DNA from: Dysgonomonas mossii DSM 22836
Lineage (GTDB): Bacteria; Bacteroidota; Bacteroidia; Bacteroidales; Dysgonomonadaceae
Reading direction: 5' to 3'
Length of the DNA: 64,000 bases
Assembly: GCF_000213575.1 (NCBI RefSeq)
Contig: NZ_GL892011.1
Location: 115,790-179,789, forward strand
Numbering within the stretch: the stretch's first letter is position 1; each line of letters begins with the position of its first letter. Shown in pieces: positions 44,191 to 53,850 of this stretch. The translations under genes and the position numbers were made by a program. The notes beneath the pieces were generated by a model. That model was given only the letters and a program-made list of their open reading frames with translations. It ran no database searches and had not been told where the DNA came from.

Positions 44191-45066
44191 TTAAATTAAC
44201 ACCGATCTTATTTCCTCTATTTTTGCTTCTACTTCCTCCATTTGCCATTTTGGAGTAGAAGTTGCACCACAAATACCTATTGAGGCTGTTTTGCTTACTA
44301 AATCAGGGTTTATATCTGATGGAGTAGTGATAAAATACGAGTTCGGATTATATTTTTTACACTCAGCAAATAAGACCTTTCCATTTGAACTCTTCTCTCC
44401 TGCTACAAAGAATATGATGTCGTTATTCAGAGCAAATTCTTTGATGTTAGGGATACGGTTTGATACTTGACGGCAAATAGTATCAAAAAATTCAAATTTA
44501 GCATCTCCCGTCATTCTGCCTTGAATAATATCAATTATCTCTTGAAATCCATCCAGCGGTTTTGTTGTCTGAGAGAATAAACAAATATTTTTAGAAAAAT
44601 CGAGTTTTTCGAGATCTTCTTTCTTCTCAATAACAATAGCACTCGATTCAGTTTGTCCGAGTAGCCCATTCACTTCGGCATGACCGTTTTTACCATAAAT
44701 AACAATTTGTGTATTGTTATCTCTTTCACTGTCATATTTGTCGTGTATCTTTTTCTGAAGACGTAAAACAACAGGACATGAGGCATCTATGATCTCGATA
44801 TTGTTTTCTTTCGCCGTTTGATAGGTTGAAGGTGGCTCGCCATGAGCCCTAAGTAAAACTCTGGCATTTTTTAGTTTTGCAAACTCTTCATGATTAATAG
44901 TCTTCATTCCAAGTTTCTCCAATCTGTCTACCTCTAGGTTATTATGCACGATATCACCTAAACAATAAAGCATACCTCCTTTGGCCAATTCTTCTTCTGC
45001 TTTCTTTATGGCATTAACTACCCCAAAGCAAAAACCTGACTTAGCATCTATTTCTATATTACTCAT
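44191..45066 (-). CDS. ispH: 4-hydroxy-3-methylbut-2-enyl diphosphate reductase
   Basis: The 291-residue iron-sulfur enzyme makes IPP and DMAPP in the last step of the MEP isoprenoid pathway. The three cluster-binding cysteines lie in GFCFGV (near residue 13), DASCPVV and GICGATSTP. It follows cmk with no gap (stop and start adjacent at 45066/45067), a pairing common in Bacteroidetes. Confidence 0.96.
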   Translation of the reverse strand: MSNIEIDAKSGFCFGVVNAIKKAEEELAKGGMLYCLGDIVHNNLEVDRLEKLGMKTINHEEFAKLKNARVLLRAHGEPPSTYQTAKENNIEIIDASCPVVLRLQKKIHDKYDSERDNNTQIVIYGKNGHAEVNGLLGQTESSAIVIEKKEDLEKLDFSKNICLFSQTTKPLDGFQEIIDIIQGRMTGDAKFEFFDTICRQVSNRIPNIKEFALNNDIIFFVAGEKSSNGKVLFAECKKYNPNSYFITTPSDINPDLVSKTASIGICGATSTPKWQMEEVEAKIEEIRSVLI

Positions 45067-45759
45067 TTAATTTGTAGTTATTTGTTTGAACTTTTGTACC
45101 AACCATTGCATCTGATCGTCAATGGTCATATATGAATTATCCAGAAGAATGGCATCATCCGCTTGGATTAAAGGGCTTTCTGCCCGCGTCTGATCCATAT
45201 GGTCTCTGGTTCTTAAATTTTCCAGCACTTCTTCGTATGTCGTTTTCGTATCACCCTTCGACTGCAATTCATCAAAGCGCCTCTGTGCCCTAATTTCAGC
45301 TTTTGCTGTCACAAAAACTTTCATCTCGGCATCAGGGAAAACAACAGTTCCGATATCTCTTCCATCCATTACAATTCCTTTAGCCTTACCCATTTCTTGT
45401 TGGAGAGCTACCATTGCATGACGAACAAAAGGAATTGCGCTAACAATACTTACTTTTGACGATACCTCCATACTGCGTATCTGAACTTCAACATTCTGTC
45501 CATTCAGATATGTCTCAGGAGTTCCTGTATCTTTATTTAAGTGAAACTGTATCTTTATATTTTCTATTTCGTTACGCAATTTTTCTTCATCCAGTGCTTC
45601 GCCATTAAAGAGGTTATGTTCTATGCAATATAATGTTACAGCCCTATACATGGCTCCACTATCTATATAGATATACCCAATCTCCCTTGCCAAACTTTTG
45701 GCCATAGTACTCTTACCATTCGATGAAAAACCATCTATTGCGATAACTATTTTTTTCAT
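45067..45759 (-). CDS. cmk: Cytidylate kinase
   Basis: The 230-residue enzyme phosphorylates CMP and dCMP. It starts with the P-loop [15 protein letters not shown], which differs from the usual GPxGSGKST by a serine and asparagine, and has [10 protein letters not shown] and [14 protein letters not shown] as in other CMP kinases. It is the first gene of the cmk-ispH operon. Confidence 0.95.
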   Translation of the reverse strand: MKKIVIAIDGFSSNGKSTMAKSLAREIGYIYIDSGAMYRAVTLYCIEHNLFNGEALDEEKLRNEIENIKIQFHLNKDTGTPETYLNGQNVEVQIRSMEVSSKVSIVSAIPFVRHAMVALQQEMGKAKGIVMDGRDIGTVVFPDAEMKVFVTAKAEIRAQRRFDELQSKGDTKTTYEEVLENLRTRDHMDQTRAESPLIQADDAILLDNSYMTIDDQMQWLVQKFKQITTN

Positions 45760-45839
45760 TACTTACTTCTATTAAACATCTAAGCGATATAAATGTTTAT
45801 GTTGATTCGTTATAAATTATATTCCTAATAAAGATGCGG

Positions 45840-45847
45840 CAAAGATA
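45840..45847 (-). promoter_or_regulatory. Likely -7 element of the cmk-ispH operon
   Basis: On the minus strand TATCTTTG is a perfect -7 match about 80 bases before the cmk start codon. No TTG is seen at the standard distance. Confidence 0.45.
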
Positions 45848-45913
45848 ATTCTAATTTTTCATTCTAAATCCTCCTTCGTTTTATAACGAGAAAGATGTTG
45901 CCGAAAAAAACTA

Positions 45914-45941
45914 TTGTATTACAAAAAAATGTGTATTTTTG
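45914..45941 (+). promoter_or_regulatory. Likely promoter of the nusB-to-znuC operon
   Basis: TTG (45914-45916) and TATTTTTG (45934-45941) match the consensus elements, with 17 bases between them, slightly short. The nusB start codon is 27 bases further on. Confidence 0.45.
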
Positions 45942-45966
45942 CAGCCTGAAACATTTTTATATATAA

Positions 45967-46893
45967 ATGATAAATCGCGTTCTTATTCGTATCAGGGTTG
46001 TTCAAATACTGTTTTCATGCAGTCATAGTGAAACCACAGATTTGAGAAAGGCAGAAAGCGAATTGATGCTTAGCCTACAAAAATCATATGATTTGTACTT
46101 TTATCTGTTATCGTTGATGGTAGAGTTGACTAATACTTATGCTCAGAGAGTAGATAGTCGCAAATCAAAGCTATTGCCCACCAAAGAAGATATGAGTCCA
46201 AACATAAAGTTATTGAATAACAAATTCATATCTCAACTCAGTCAAAACACAGAACTGATAAAATACCTGAACGATAGGCCTTTCTCATGGGCAGAACATG
46301 ATGCCTTTATCCGCAACCTATTGGATAATATCTTAAACTCTGACATATATAAAGAATATATAGAAAATCAATCTCAAGAATATACTGACGATCGTGAGTT
46401 TTGGCGTAAAGTTTTCAAGCAAATTATATGCACGACTGAAGATTTGTATTCTATCCTTGAGGACGAAAGTCTTTACTGGAACGACGATATCGAAATTATC
46501 CAGTCTTTTGTTCTAAAAACAATTAAACGCTTTGATGAAAACAAAGGAACAGAACAAGAGCTGCTTCCTATGTTTAAGGATGAAACCGATAAAGAATTTG
46601 CAGTAAAATTATTGAGAGAGTCCTTATTCAACGGAAAAGAATATAGAGAGCTGATTGATAAATACACTAAGAATTGGGAGTCGGAACGTATTGCTCTGAT
46701 GGATATGGTTATAATGCAGATCGCAATAGCTGAAATCATCGAATTCCCATCTATTCCTATTAGCGTTTCATTAAATGAATATATAGATATAGCGAAGTCA
46801 TATAGTACTATAAAAAGTGCTTCTTTTATAAATGGAATTTTGGATGCGATTGTAAAAGAGCTGAAAGAAGAAAAAAAGATAATTAAGAAATAA
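45967..46893 (+). CDS. nusB: Transcription antitermination factor NusB (long form)
   Basis: The 308-residue protein has a recognisable NusB domain in its C-terminal half (about 165-300; DKEFAVKLLRES, ALMDMVIMQIAIAEI, SVSLNEYIDIAKSYST). E. coli NusB has 139 residues, so the first 150 residues are an extra helical region, usual in Bacteroidetes. NusB binds boxA RNA with NusE in rRNA antitermination. It leads a run of genes that continues to znuC. Confidence 0.92.
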   Translation: MINRVLIRIRVVQILFSCSHSETTDLRKAESELMLSLQKSYDLYFYLLSLMVELTNTYAQRVDSRKSKLLPTKEDMSPNIKLLNNKFISQLSQNTELIKYLNDRPFSWAEHDAFIRNLLDNILNSDIYKEYIENQSQEYTDDREFWRKVFKQIICTTEDLYSILEDESLYWNDDIEIIQSFVLKTIKRFDENKGTEQELLPMFKDETDKEFAVKLLRESLFNGKEYRELIDKYTKNWESERIALMDMVIMQIAIAEIIEFPSIPISVSLNEYIDIAKSYSTIKSASFINGILDAIVKELKEEKKIIKK

Positions 46894-47012
46894 TAGTATT
46901 TATCATATTTTCGCATAAAGCCTATTTCAAAATATTCACTTATATTTGTAAAAACTTATTCAAGAAAAGTAACTGAAGTAAGAATAATATAAATCAATAT
47001 TAAAGAACAATT

Positions 47013-47351
47013 ATGACTTTATTAAATGTATTGTTACAAGCTGCAGATGGTGGAGCTTCTCCTGCCGGAGGTTTATTAGGCGGAAGTACCGGCATGATTA
47101 TTATGATGGTGCTGCTCTTCGGAATCATGTACTTCTTTATGATCAGACCACAGCAAAAGAAACAAAAAGCTCTACAAGAAGCAAGAAACGCCATTAAGGT
47201 AGGTGACAAAGTTGTTACAGCCGGAGGTGTTCACGGAAAAGTGAAAGAAGTGGGTGATACATATTTTATTCTTGAAATAGCAGAGGGAGTAAAAATTAAG
47301 ATTGAAAAATCTTCTGTATATGTTTCAGCCGAAGATACTAAGAAACAATAA
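47013..47351 (+). CDS. yajC: Preprotein translocase subunit YajC
   Basis: The 112-residue protein has one membrane helix (about 28-45, ending MIRPQQKKQK) and a small soluble domain containing VGDKVVTAGGVHGKV. Both are hallmarks of YajC, an accessory of the SecDF-YidC translocation complex. It lies between nusB and a ybbR-like gene, the usual order in Bacteroidales. Confidence 0.95.
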   Translation: MTLLNVLLQAADGGASPAGGLLGGSTGMIIMMVLLFGIMYFFMIRPQQKKQKALQEARNAIKVGDKVVTAGGVHGKVKEVGDTYFILEIAEGVKIKIEKSSVYVSAEDTKKQ

Positions 47352-47385
47352 TTTTTTTATTACGGTAAATATCCGGGTATAGCTT

Positions 47386-48372
47386 ATGAGCGATACTTAC
47401 GATAAGGAAATATTTGCACAAAAGGTCAAAGCTTTTTTCAAGACAATTCGGTGGAAAAAGATTTTGACCTTCATGTTTTTTGTGCTTTTATCTTTTATTT
47501 TCTGGATGATGCAAGTGTATCGCCAAAAATACGAGGCTACCCTTGCTATACCTGTAAAATACATAAATGAGCCGGATAGTATAGTCTTTGAGAATGAATT
47601 GCCAACAATGGTTTATGCCCGAATCAAAGATGACGGTGCTACTCTATTTCGATACTACCTCACCAAGCGTAAAGACTCGTTGGTGGTTGACGTCAGAGAG
47701 GTTATCAAAAATTCACCTGACAAAGTTATTCAAGGACGTAACTTTGAGCAATTAATACGTTCAAAGCTTTTCGTTACATCCGAACTAATAAGCTACTCTC
47801 CTACTCGGGTATCATATTCCTATGCATTATTGCGAAGCAAAAAGCTACCCGTTATTTTTAACGGTAGTGTAAGTCTCGATGCCGGTTATATGCTCGACGG
47901 AGACTTGATAACTCAGCCGGATTCTGTAATGGTATACGGCAGTAAAGCTTCATTAGATACCATTTTCTTTGCCTATACAGAATCAGATACATTAAGGAGT
48001 ATCAAGTCGGCAAAGAAGGTAAAAATAAAGATGAAGCCTATACTAGGAGTCAAATATGTTCCGAGTGAAATAGAATTGAATATTCCAATCGATGAGTTTA
48101 TAAAAAAGGAAGTGGAAGTGCCTATTACCTGCATCAATTTACCTAGCAACCTGGAAATAAAACTATTCCCTTCTGCTGTCAAGATTGAATTTTTTGTAGG
48201 AAAAAGAAGGCCTGATAATATAACCAGTAGTAACTTTGAAGTTACCATAGACTACAACGATATAAAAGAGCTGAAAGATGCAACTATACCAGTACGTATA
48301 ACCGATAGTCCTGATTATATACGTACAATGACGCCTGTACCTTCAGAGGTAGAGTTTGTTCTCGAACAATAA
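47386..48372 (+). CDS. YbbR-like domain protein
   Basis: The 328-residue protein has one N-terminal membrane helix (about 25-43) and a long extracytoplasmic part with YbbR-like beta-rich repeats (for example VSLDAGYMLDGDLITQPDSVMVYG). Its function is unknown in this phylum; in Firmicutes a YbbR protein (CdaR) controls a cyclic-di-AMP synthase. It lies 34 bases after yajC and 8 bases before coaE, which fits the conserved Bacteroidetes gene order. Confidence 0.85.
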   Translation: MSDTYDKEIFAQKVKAFFKTIRWKKILTFMFFVLLSFIFWMMQVYRQKYEATLAIPVKYINEPDSIVFENELPTMVYARIKDDGATLFRYYLTKRKDSLVVDVREVIKNSPDKVIQGRNFEQLIRSKLFVTSELISYSPTRVSYSYALLRSKKLPVIFNGSVSLDAGYMLDGDLITQPDSVMVYGSKASLDTIFFAYTESDTLRSIKSAKKVKIKMKPILGVKYVPSEIELNIPIDEFIKKEVEVPITCINLPSNLEIKLFPSAVKIEFFVGKRRPDNITSSNFEVTIDYNDIKELKDATIPVRITDSPDYIRTMTPVPSEVEFVLEQ

Positions 48373-48380
48373 TAACAATT

Positions 48381-48971
48381 ATGATCAAACTAGGTATAAC
48401 CGGTGGCATAGGCAGTGGAAAATCAACTGTCTCTCAAATATTTTCACTTAGTGGTGTGCCAGTCTACATTGCTGATGTAGAAAGTAAAAGGCTAGTTGCT
48501 ACATCTCCTACAATCAGAGAAAAACTAATCAATCTATTTGGTGAAGAACTATATAGTGAAGGAGTATTAAATAAACCATTGCTCGCTTCTCATATTTTTA
48601 ATGATAAGAAAAAACTGGAAACAGTGAATGCAATCATTCATCCCGAAGTCGAACGTGATTTTATTGAATGGGTAAAAAAACATGCACAATGTGATATTGT
48701 AGCACATGAAGCAGCGATCCTCTTTGAATCCGGATTTAACCACATGATGGATAAAGTGTTAATGGTATACACGCCTTTAGACATAAGAATCGAGCGAACA
48801 ATGTTACGAGACAACCTCTCTAAAGAAAAGGTGATGGAACGCATACAAAATCAGATGTCGGATGAAGAAAAAGCTAAACTTTCTGACTTTGTAATTGTTA
48901 ATGATAACACAAAATCATTGATCGAACAGGTAACGAATATAATACAAGAACTTAAAACCTCAAAAAACTAG
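48381..48971 (+). CDS. coaE: Dephospho-CoA kinase
   Basis: The 196-residue enzyme adds the 3'-phosphate in the last step of CoA synthesis. The P-loop GITGGIGSGKST lies at the start; FGEELY and IIHPEVERDFI are typical of CoaE. The stop codon directly abuts the ATG of the carbonic anhydrase gene. Confidence 0.95.
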   Translation: MIKLGITGGIGSGKSTVSQIFSLSGVPVYIADVESKRLVATSPTIREKLINLFGEELYSEGVLNKPLLASHIFNDKKKLETVNAIIHPEVERDFIEWVKKHAQCDIVAHEAAILFESGFNHMMDKVLMVYTPLDIRIERTMLRDNLSKEKVMERIQNQMSDEEKAKLSDFVIVNDNTKSLIEQVTNIIQELKTSKN

Positions 48972-49622
48972 ATGCAAATACAAGAATCATATCAGAAAAT
49001 TTTTGCAGAGAACAAAAAATGGGTTGAAAAGAAGAATAAGGAAAACCCGGATTTCTTTGCTCATCTTGTAAAAGAACAAAATCCTGAGTATTTATACATC
49101 GGATGTTCCGATAGCCGTGTACATGCAAATGAAATAATGGGTTTGCAACCGGGAGAAGTGTTCGTTCATCGCAACATAGCTAATATGGTTGTAAATAATG
49201 ACTTAAATGTATTATCTGTCATTAACTATGCTGTAGAATATTTAAATGTAAAATATATCATTGTTTGCGGTCACTATAATTGTGGTGGAATAAAAGCAGC
49301 TATGCAACCAAAAGATTTAGGTATTTTGAATCCATGGTTACGAAATGTGCGAGATGTATATCGTTTGCATGAAAAAGAGCTCGATGCTATTCCTGATATG
49401 AAGGATCGCTACAATCGCTTGGTGGAACTTAATGTCTACGAACAGTGTCTGAATGTTATAAAAACAGCAGAGGTCCAAAAATCATATCTAGAATCAGGAT
49501 ACCCACGTGTAGCAGGTTGGGTGTATGATCTTAACGATGGTACTTTGATAGACCTGAACATTGACTTCAAGAAGGAGCTTGATCATATTCGCAAAATATA
49601 CGACCTAACGAAGGAAAAGTAA
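48972..49622 (+). CDS. Beta-class carbonic anhydrase
   Basis: The 216-residue enzyme interconverts CO2 and bicarbonate. The zinc ligands are visible as Cys in GCSDSRV (near residue 42) and His and Cys in CGHYNCGG. The sequence opens as in plant-type beta-CAs. It starts at the base after the coaE stop codon and is followed 19 bases on by znuA, a zinc uptake gene, though the link may be chance. Confidence 0.95.
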   Translation: MQIQESYQKIFAENKKWVEKKNKENPDFFAHLVKEQNPEYLYIGCSDSRVHANEIMGLQPGEVFVHRNIANMVVNNDLNVLSVINYAVEYLNVKYIIVCGHYNCGGIKAAMQPKDLGILNPWLRNVRDVYRLHEKELDAIPDMKDRYNRLVELNVYEQCLNVIKTAEVQKSYLESGYPRVAGWVYDLNDGTLIDLNIDFKKELDHIRKIYDLTKEK

Positions 49623-49641
49623 AATAAGATTATACTAAATA

Positions 49642-50538
49642 ATGAAACTTAGACATACATATATAGCTTTATGTTTGGGGATACTTACACTTGTTCTATT
49701 ACAAGGCTGTAAATCTTCAACAAAGACAGAAGAATCTAAATTACTGATGGTTACAATAGAGCCGCAGAGGTATTTTTTAGAGGCTCTTGTTGGCAATCAC
49801 TTCAAAGTAGAATGCATTATTTCTCCCGGAATGAATCCGGAAAGTGCAGACTTTACTCCTTCACAGATGATGAATCTTGACAAAAGCACAGCTTACTTCA
49901 AGGTGGGTTATCTTGGTATAGAGAACTCTCTGATAAATAAAGTTGCGGCAAGTAATCCTGCGTTTAAAGTAATTGATTGTTCGGATGGCATAGAATCAAC
50001 CTGTGAAGACCACAATCATCACGAAGGGCATGATCATAATCATCATGGACATGTAGGAGGTGATCCTCATACATGGAGTTCTGTCGTTTCAGCTAAAATA
50101 ATTGCAGGAAATATGTATAAAGGGCTTATCGAAATAGACAAGGCAAATGAAGCTGATTACAAAGCTAATTACGATAAACTTCTCTCCGAAATAGACAAGA
50201 CCGATAGCATAATAAAATCGTATCTGAAAAAAGCACCAAGCAAAGCTTTTATTATTTACCATCCTGCGCTTAGCTATTTTGCCCAAGAATATGGACTAAC
50301 ACAGTATTCTATTGAACATGAAGGGAAGAATCCTTCTCCTGCACAGTTGAAAGAACTGATAGATAAAGCAAAAGCTGAAGGTATAAAGGTTGTGTTTATT
50401 CAAAAGGAATTTGATACAAAGAATGCAGAAACTGTAGCCGAAGCTACTGGCGGAAAAGCAGTACCTATCAATCTGCTGTCTTATAACTGGAGTGAAGAAA
50501 TGATTAAAATAGCTAGAGCTATGGCTTTAGAAGATTAA
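49642..50538 (+). CDS. znuA: Zinc ABC transporter substrate-binding lipoprotein
   Basis: The 298-residue protein has a lipoprotein signal (LLQGCKSS, lipidated Cys23) and the cluster-9 binding fold. A His/Asp-rich loop (about 114-135, with repeated HNHH/HDH) is the metal-collecting loop of zinc-binding ZnuA. Further histidine ligands are in DPHTWSS and the YHPALSYF segment. It should deliver Zn2+ to an ABC permease. The znuC ATPase follows after four bases. Confidence 0.92.
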   Translation: MKLRHTYIALCLGILTLVLLQGCKSSTKTEESKLLMVTIEPQRYFLEALVGNHFKVECIISPGMNPESADFTPSQMMNLDKSTAYFKVGYLGIENSLINKVAASNPAFKVIDCSDGIESTCEDHNHHEGHDHNHHGHVGGDPHTWSSVVSAKIIAGNMYKGLIEIDKANEADYKANYDKLLSEIDKTDSIIKSYLKKAPSKAFIIYHPALSYFAQEYGLTQYSIEHEGKNPSPAQLKELIDKAKAEGIKVVFIQKEFDTKNAETVAEATGGKAVPINLLSYNWSEEMIKIARAMALED

Positions 50539-50541
50539 TTG

Positions 50542-51327
50542 ATGAGTAAAATTCTTGAGATAAAAGATCTTTCTGTAGGATACGACGGCAATCCTTATGT
50601 ATTGAAGAATGTCAATCTGGAAGTTACCAAGAATGATTTTCTCGGTATTATCGGGCCAAACGGAGGAGGTAAAACAACTCTTCTCAAAACTCTCATGGGG
50701 TTGGTTAAGCCGGCTTCGGGTAAAATATCTTTTTACAGGAATAATATAAAGGTTGATAAAATAAACATCGGTTATCTGCCTCAGATCAATCAGATTGATA
50801 AAAAATTCCCAATATCTGTATATGATGTTATCTTGTCTGGATTAACCGTAAAAAAAGGTATTTTCTCTTCTTATACAAAGGAACAAAAAGAAAAGGTTCA
50901 TGTCGTAGCCGAAAAAATGGGGTTGGAACAGCTTATACACCGTTCGATAGGTGCGTTATCAGGTGGGCAGTTGCAACGCACATTACTAGGAAGGGCGATT
51001 ATCGATGACCCCGATTTGTTAGTTCTCGATGAGCCTAATTCCTATGTGGATAAACGTTTTGAAAGCAATTTCTACAAATTGCTCGAAGAGATAAATCTGG
51101 ATACGGCTATCATACTGGTATCTCATGATGTTGGAACCGTTATTTCACTCGTGAAGAATATAGCATGCGTAAACGAAGGACTGCATTATCATTCAGGCAC
51201 GAACATCTCGACCGACTGGCTTGAAAAATCATACAATTCTTGTCCTATCGAAATAATTGGACATGGAGATTTTCCTCACAGGGTTTTAGAGAAACATGAA
51301 GGTTGTGACTGTTGCAAAGAAGATTAG
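50542..51327 (+). CDS. znuC: Zinc ABC transporter ATP-binding protein
   Basis: The 261-residue ATPase has Walker A GPNGGGKTT, signature LSGGQLQRT, Walker B LLVLDEPNSYVD and the switch histidine in VSHDVG. A His/Cys-rich C-terminus (HEGCDCCKED) could bind metal. I chose the ATG at 50542; a TTG codon lies just before it. The permease gene znuB, which normally follows, is not in this window: the next gene encodes a small lipoprotein. Confidence 0.92.
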   Translation: MSKILEIKDLSVGYDGNPYVLKNVNLEVTKNDFLGIIGPNGGGKTTLLKTLMGLVKPASGKISFYRNNIKVDKINIGYLPQINQIDKKFPISVYDVILSGLTVKKGIFSSYTKEQKEKVHVVAEKMGLEQLIHRSIGALSGGQLQRTLLGRAIIDDPDLLVLDEPNSYVDKRFESNFYKLLEEINLDTAIILVSHDVGTVISLVKNIACVNEGLHYHSGTNISTDWLEKSYNSCPIEIIGHGDFPHRVLEKHEGCDCCKED

Positions 51328-51377
51328 CAACTCTTTATCTCTCTTTTTTCAAAAATGACTATAAATTGATATTACTC

Positions 51378-51385
51378 TATATTTG
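51378..51385 (+). promoter_or_regulatory. Likely -7 element of the small lipoprotein gene
   Basis: TATATTTG matches the -7 consensus, 52 bases before the start codon; the -33 region shows no clear TTG at the right distance. Confidence 0.4.
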
Positions 51386-51437
51386 AGAACTAAACACATG
51401 CTTAGAACGTTAAATAGGTTATAAAAACAATTATATT

Positions 51438-51698
51438 ATGAAAAAGATATTTTTTGCATTCCTTGTTGCATTTACACTTGCAGCTTGCGGACCAGTTTAC
51501 AACACACAACTTAAACAAGTAGAACTGGGGATGACACAACGAGAGATCGTCTCACTTATGGGTGATAAATATTCAGTTGTCGACCAAAGAAGTAATGGTG
51601 ACCAGACTTTAGAATACGTAGATAAATTTAAAAACCACTGGTACTTTGTTTTTGTTAATGGGCAGCTAAATAAATGGTATAAGGAAACAGAGAAATAA
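51438..51698 (+). CDS. Small SmpA/BamE-like lipoprotein
   Basis: The 86-residue protein has a lipoprotein signal (FTLAACG, Cys17) and the short SmpA/OmlA-like fold, with VELGMTQREIVSLMGDKYSV and then a beta strand (WYFVFVNGQLNKWY). BamE-like proteins of this size sit in the envelope, and some belong to the outer-membrane assembly complex. The role here is not proven. It has its own terminator. Confidence 0.75.
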   Translation: MKKIFFAFLVAFTLAACGPVYNTQLKQVELGMTQREIVSLMGDKYSVVDQRSNGDQTLEYVDKFKNHWYFVFVNGQLNKWYKETEK

Positions 51699-51717
51699 AA
51701 TTGTATTAGAATAAAGA

Positions 51718-51750
51718 AATAGGATGTATCAATGGTGCATCCTATTTTTA
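51718..51750 (+). terminator. Terminator after the small lipoprotein gene
   Basis: A nine-base stem AATAGGATG / CATCCTATT with an 11-base loop is followed by TTTA. Confidence 0.78.
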
Positions 51751-51869
51751 TTACATATAGACATACTTTATATAAAGAATGATACAGCATTTATTTCTTA
51801 TGATTTAATCTTTCTTTAAAGTCACTCAAATCTGTTTCGCGAATAGCCCTGTATTTTATATCTTTTTTG

Positions 51870-51877
51870 TATATTTG
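51870..51877 (+). promoter_or_regulatory. Likely -7 element of lepA
   Basis: TATATTTG lies 64 bases before the chosen lepA start. It falls inside the longest possible reading frame, which argues against the farthest upstream start codon. Confidence 0.5.
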
Positions 51878-51941
51878 CAGCCTAATTTGGGGTAGTATAT
51901 TTACTTCAAATCGATACACCAAAAAGAAGATTTATTACAGA

Positions 51942-53729
51942 ATGGATAAAATACGAAATTTTTGCATTATAGCTCATATTGATCATGGTAAAAGTACCCT
52001 TGCTGACAGGCTTTTAGAATATACAAAGACTGTTGAAGGCAAAGACTTGCAAGCTCAGGTACTTGACAACATGGATCTGGAACGTGAGCGTGGCATCACT
52101 ATAAAAAGCCATGCCATACAGATGGAATATGTATATAAAGGCGAAAAATATATTCTTAATCTGATTGATACTCCCGGACACGTTGACTTTTCGTATGAAG
52201 TTTCACGTTCTATAGCAGCATGTGAAGGCGCATTATTAATAGTAGATGCCGCACAAGGGATACAGGCACAAACAATATCAAACCTGTATATGGCAATCGA
52301 GCATGATCTTGAGATTATCCCTATTCTGAATAAGATAGACCTTCCAAGTGCTATGCCCGATGAAGTTGAAGATCAGATTATAGAACTGTTAGGTGTAAAA
52401 AAAGAGGATATAATACGTGCCAGTGGTAAAACAGGAGAAGGCGTTTATACCATACTGGATTCAATTATAGAACGTATACCGGAACCACAAGGAGATCCCG
52501 AAGCTCCGTTACAAGCACTTATTTTCGATTCAGTTTTTAACTCTTTCCGTGGTATCATTGCTTATTATAAAGTGGTGAATGGTACAATAAAGAAAGGTGA
52601 TCTAGTAAAATTCTTTGCAACAGGGAAAGAGTATGAAGCAGACGAAGTAGGTGTACTAAAATTGGATATGTCTCCGCGTAATGAAGTAAGGTGTGGCGAC
52701 GTTGGTTATATAATTTCAGGGATTAAAACTTCGAAAGAAGTAAAAGTTGGTGATACTATCACACATGTAAAAGGAGCCTGCGACAAGGCTATTGATGGCT
52801 TCGAAGAAGTAAAGCCAATGGTTTTTGCCGGAGTTTATCCTATCGATAGCGAAGACTTTGAAGACCTACGCTCATCGTTAGAGAAACTTCAGTTGAATGA
52901 TGCCTCTCTTACATTTCAGCCGGAATCATCTGTTGCCTTAGGGTTTGGTTTCCGTTGCGGATTCTTGGGCCTTTTACATATGGAGATTATACAGGAACGC
53001 CTCGACCGGGAATTCAACATGGATGTGATTACAACTGTTCCAAATGTTTCTTATATCGTTCACGACAAGAAAGGGAACACGAAAGAAGTTCACAACCCCG
53101 CAGGACTCCCCGACCCTACTCTGATAGATTATATAGAAGAACCCTATATACGTGCTTCGGTAATCACCAATACCACCTATATAGGGGCTATTATGACTTT
53201 ATGTCTGGGCAAACGAGGTATCCTTATCAAACAAGAATATATCTCAGGAGATCGTGTTGAGATTATATATGATATACCGTTAGGAGAGATTGTCATCGAT
53301 TTCTACGATAAGCTGAAAAGTATTTCGAAAGGATATGCTTCATTCGATTATCATATGCATGACTATCGTGAATCGAAGCTTGTAAAATTGGACATACTAC
53401 TAAACGGTGAATCTGTAGATGCTCTGTCTACACTAACACATGTTGACAATGCCGTAAACTTCGGTCGTCGCATGTGTGAAAAACTGAGAGAACTGATCCC
53501 TCGTCAGCAGTTTGATATAGCAATACAGGCTGCTATCGGTGCTAAAATCATTGCCCGTGAGACGATCAAGGCCGTACGTAAAGATGTTACGGCGAAATGT
53601 TATGGTGGTGATATCTCTCGTAAGCGTAAACTTCTCGAGAAACAAAAAGAAGGTAAAAAACGCATGAAGCAGGTAGGAAACGTAGAAGTTCCTCAAAAAG
53701 CTTTCCTTGCAGTATTGAAACTGGATTAA
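51942..53729 (+). CDS. lepA: Elongation factor 4 (LepA)
   Basis: The 595-residue GTPase has the motifs AHIDHGKST (P-loop), DTPGHVDF and NKIDL, then EF-G-like domains and the LepA-specific C-terminal domain ([17 protein letters not shown]). I chose the ATG at 51942 (MDKIRNF), where LepA proteins normally begin; the 25 codons upstream overlap the promoter. LepA acts on stalled or slow ribosomes. Confidence 0.96.
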   Translation: MDKIRNFCIIAHIDHGKSTLADRLLEYTKTVEGKDLQAQVLDNMDLERERGITIKSHAIQMEYVYKGEKYILNLIDTPGHVDFSYEVSRSIAACEGALLIVDAAQGIQAQTISNLYMAIEHDLEIIPILNKIDLPSAMPDEVEDQIIELLGVKKEDIIRASGKTGEGVYTILDSIIERIPEPQGDPEAPLQALIFDSVFNSFRGIIAYYKVVNGTIKKGDLVKFFATGKEYEADEVGVLKLDMSPRNEVRCGDVGYIISGIKTSKEVKVGDTITHVKGACDKAIDGFEEVKPMVFAGVYPIDSEDFEDLRSSLEKLQLNDASLTFQPESSVALGFGFRCGFLGLLHMEIIQERLDREFNMDVITTVPNVSYIVHDKKGNTKEVHNPAGLPDPTLIDYIEEPYIRASVITNTTYIGAIMTLCLGKRGILIKQEYISGDRVEIIYDIPLGEIVIDFYDKLKSISKGYASFDYHMHDYRESKLVKLDILLNGESVDALSTLTHVDNAVNFGRRMCEKLRELIPRQQFDIAIQAAIGAKIIARETIKAVRKDVTAKCYGGDISRKRKLLEKQKEGKKRMKQVGNVEVPQKAFLAVLKLD

Positions 53730-53802
53730 ATTATCTATATACAGATCATTCGAATTAGTTTAGAAATAAAAAAGTGACATCTAGAAATAGTTTAAAAACT
53801 GT

Positions 53803-53810
53803 TACTTTTG
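53803..53810 (+). promoter_or_regulatory. -7 element before the flavin reductase gene
   Basis: TACTTTTG matches TAnnTTTG and lies 40 bases before the start codon, inside CTGTTACTTTTGTTACTTTT. A nearly identical stretch occurs on the minus strand before the T9SS plug gene. Confidence 0.45.
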
Positions 53811-53850
53811 TTACTTTTTACTTGAAAACGATATTGACACTTGCGAAATT

